Below, in pieces: positions 4,435 through 5,057 of a DNA stretch of 5,057 nucleotides. The position numbers were made by a program, and so were the translations under genes. The notes under the pieces were generated by a model that was not told where the DNA came from, ran no database searches, and saw only the letters and a list, made by a program, of their open reading frames with translations. Source of the DNA: Rubrobacter sp. (lineage in GTDB: Bacteria > Actinomycetota > Rubrobacteria > Rubrobacterales > Rubrobacteraceae); NCBI GenBank assembly GCA_016781775.1, contig JADDPR010000461.1, positions 1 to 5,057 on the forward strand, in the 5' to 3' direction. The number at the start of each line of letters is the position of its first letter. Position 1 is the stretch's first letter.

Positions 4435-5057
4435 TTGGTTTCTGAAGCACCGCAAACACCCGTGGCCGTCGTGACCGGCGCCGGACGGGGCATCGGCCAC
4501 CGGGTCGCCCTCACCCTCGCCGAACGCGGCTACGCGGTCGCCGCGAACGACCTCGAATCGCCCGATGGCACCCTTGAGGAGCTTCGGGCCCTCGGCGCCC
4601 TCGCTCTCTCGCTCCCCGGCGACGTCTCGGACGAGGGGGCGGTGCGGGGGATGCTCGAGGGGGTTATGGGCGAGTTCGGGCGCGTGGATGCGCTCGTGAA
4701 CAACGCCGGCGTGAGCTTTATCGCCCCGGCGGAGGAGACCGCGCTCTCGGACTGGCGGCGGGTCCTGGAGGTGAACCTCACCGGGCCGTTTCTCTTGAGC
4801 CAGGTCTTCGGCGTCGAGATGCTGCGGCGGGGGAGCGGCAGCATCGTCAACGTGAGCTCGGTGGCGGGGCTGCTCGGGATCGGGGACCGGGCCGCGTACA
4901 ACGCGAGCAAGCACGGGCTTATAGGCCTCACCCGCACCCTGGCCGCCGAGTGGGGCGGCCGGGGCGTGCGCGTCAACGCCGTCTGTCCCGGGTGGGTAAA
5001 GACGGAGATGGACGAGGAGGACCAGGGGGCCGGCGGCTATGCCGACAGCGACATCGA
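4435..5057 (+). CDS. SDR family NAD(P)-dependent oxidoreductase, N-terminal part (3' end outside window)
   Basis: This is a classical short-chain dehydrogenase/reductase of the FabG-like kind, 207 codons visible out of roughly 250 expected. All hallmark motifs are present: TGAGRGIG (14-21) for the cofactor pyrophosphate, GDV (62-64), NNAG (89-92), Asn114 and the catalytic Ser142/Tyr155/Lys159 set (NVSSVAG and YNASK). A PG motif, CPGWVKTEM (184-192), follows. Asp39 at the end of the second strand (AANDLE) favours NAD(H) over NADP(H), so a catabolic alcohol or hydroxyacid dehydrogenase is more likely than fatty-acid-synthesis FabG. Substrate cannot be read from the sequence. TTG 4435 is the start because AAGGAGGA (4422-4429) is ideally placed and no ATG or GTG lies before the TGAGRGIG motif in a sensible position; the GTG at codon 10 would cut into the first beta strand. 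It is on the same strand as the two preceding genes. Confidence 0.95.
   Translation, partial: MVSEAPQTPVAVVTGAGRGIGHRVALTLAERGYAVAANDLESPDGTLEELRALGALALSLPGDVSDEGAVRGMLEGVMGEFGRVDALVNNAGVSFIAPAEETALSDWRRVLEVNLTGPFLLSQVFGVEMLRRGSGSIVNVSSVAGLLGIGDRAAYNASKHGLIGLTRTLAAEWGGRGVRVNAVCPGWVKTEMDEEDQGAGGYADSDI

Noticed and set aside
2755..4459. Long minus-strand frames across the dehydrogenase and cyclophilin-like genes
   Set aside because: They are antisense shadows caused by high third-position GC. The plus strand carries full family motifs and ribosome binding sites.

Overview
This is a high-GC bacterial window with GTG and TTG start codons and strong GGAGG-type ribosome binding sites. The gene content and codon bias fit a high-GC actinobacterium, with Rubrobacter or a relative as my best guess. 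That guess is an inference from style and family resemblance, not a database match.

Layout. (1) Positions 3-842 hold the C-terminal 279 codons of aconitate hydratase A (TCA cycle), closed by a textbook intrinsic terminator at 877-915. (2) Positions 843-2901 form a gene-poor, decayed 2-kb stretch. Its edges are two diverged direct copies of one roughly 310-335 bp segment (851-1185 and 2667-2971). Each copy carries post-acnA terminator-like sequence, an untranslated leader and the 5' end of a D-2-hydroxyacid dehydrogenase gene. The downstream copy runs into the intact dehydrogenase; the upstream copy is a broken stub. Between the copies lie one convincing gene, a minus-strand two-CBS-domain protein (1513-1926), and debris that includes what looks like the 5' end of a lipoprotein gene (about 2519-2660). 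(3) Positions 2902-5057 hold three plus-strand genes that may be co-transcribed: a glyoxylate/hydroxypyruvate reductase-like (D-glycerate dehydrogenase) enzyme, a cyclophilin-like-fold protein of the TM1367 type, and an SDR oxidoreductase cut by the window end.

How the parts relate. Aconitase is stand-alone central metabolism here. The dehydrogenase and the SDR are both nicotinamide-dependent oxidoreductases of small hydroxy/oxo compounds. With the small cyclophilin-like protein they could form a short metabolic operon, although a 179-bp gap before the SDR leaves room for a separate promoter. The CBS protein probably senses adenylate nucleotides, but nothing in the window names its partner.

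The most interesting structure is the duplicated acnA-dehydrogenase junction, which brackets about 1.5 kb of foreign or decayed DNA. I see no transposase, CRISPR array, tRNA or rRNA, and no clear evidence of a new biological system. The leader shared by the two copies, with a perfect 10-bp hairpin in the intact copy, is the best candidate for an undescribed regulatory element.
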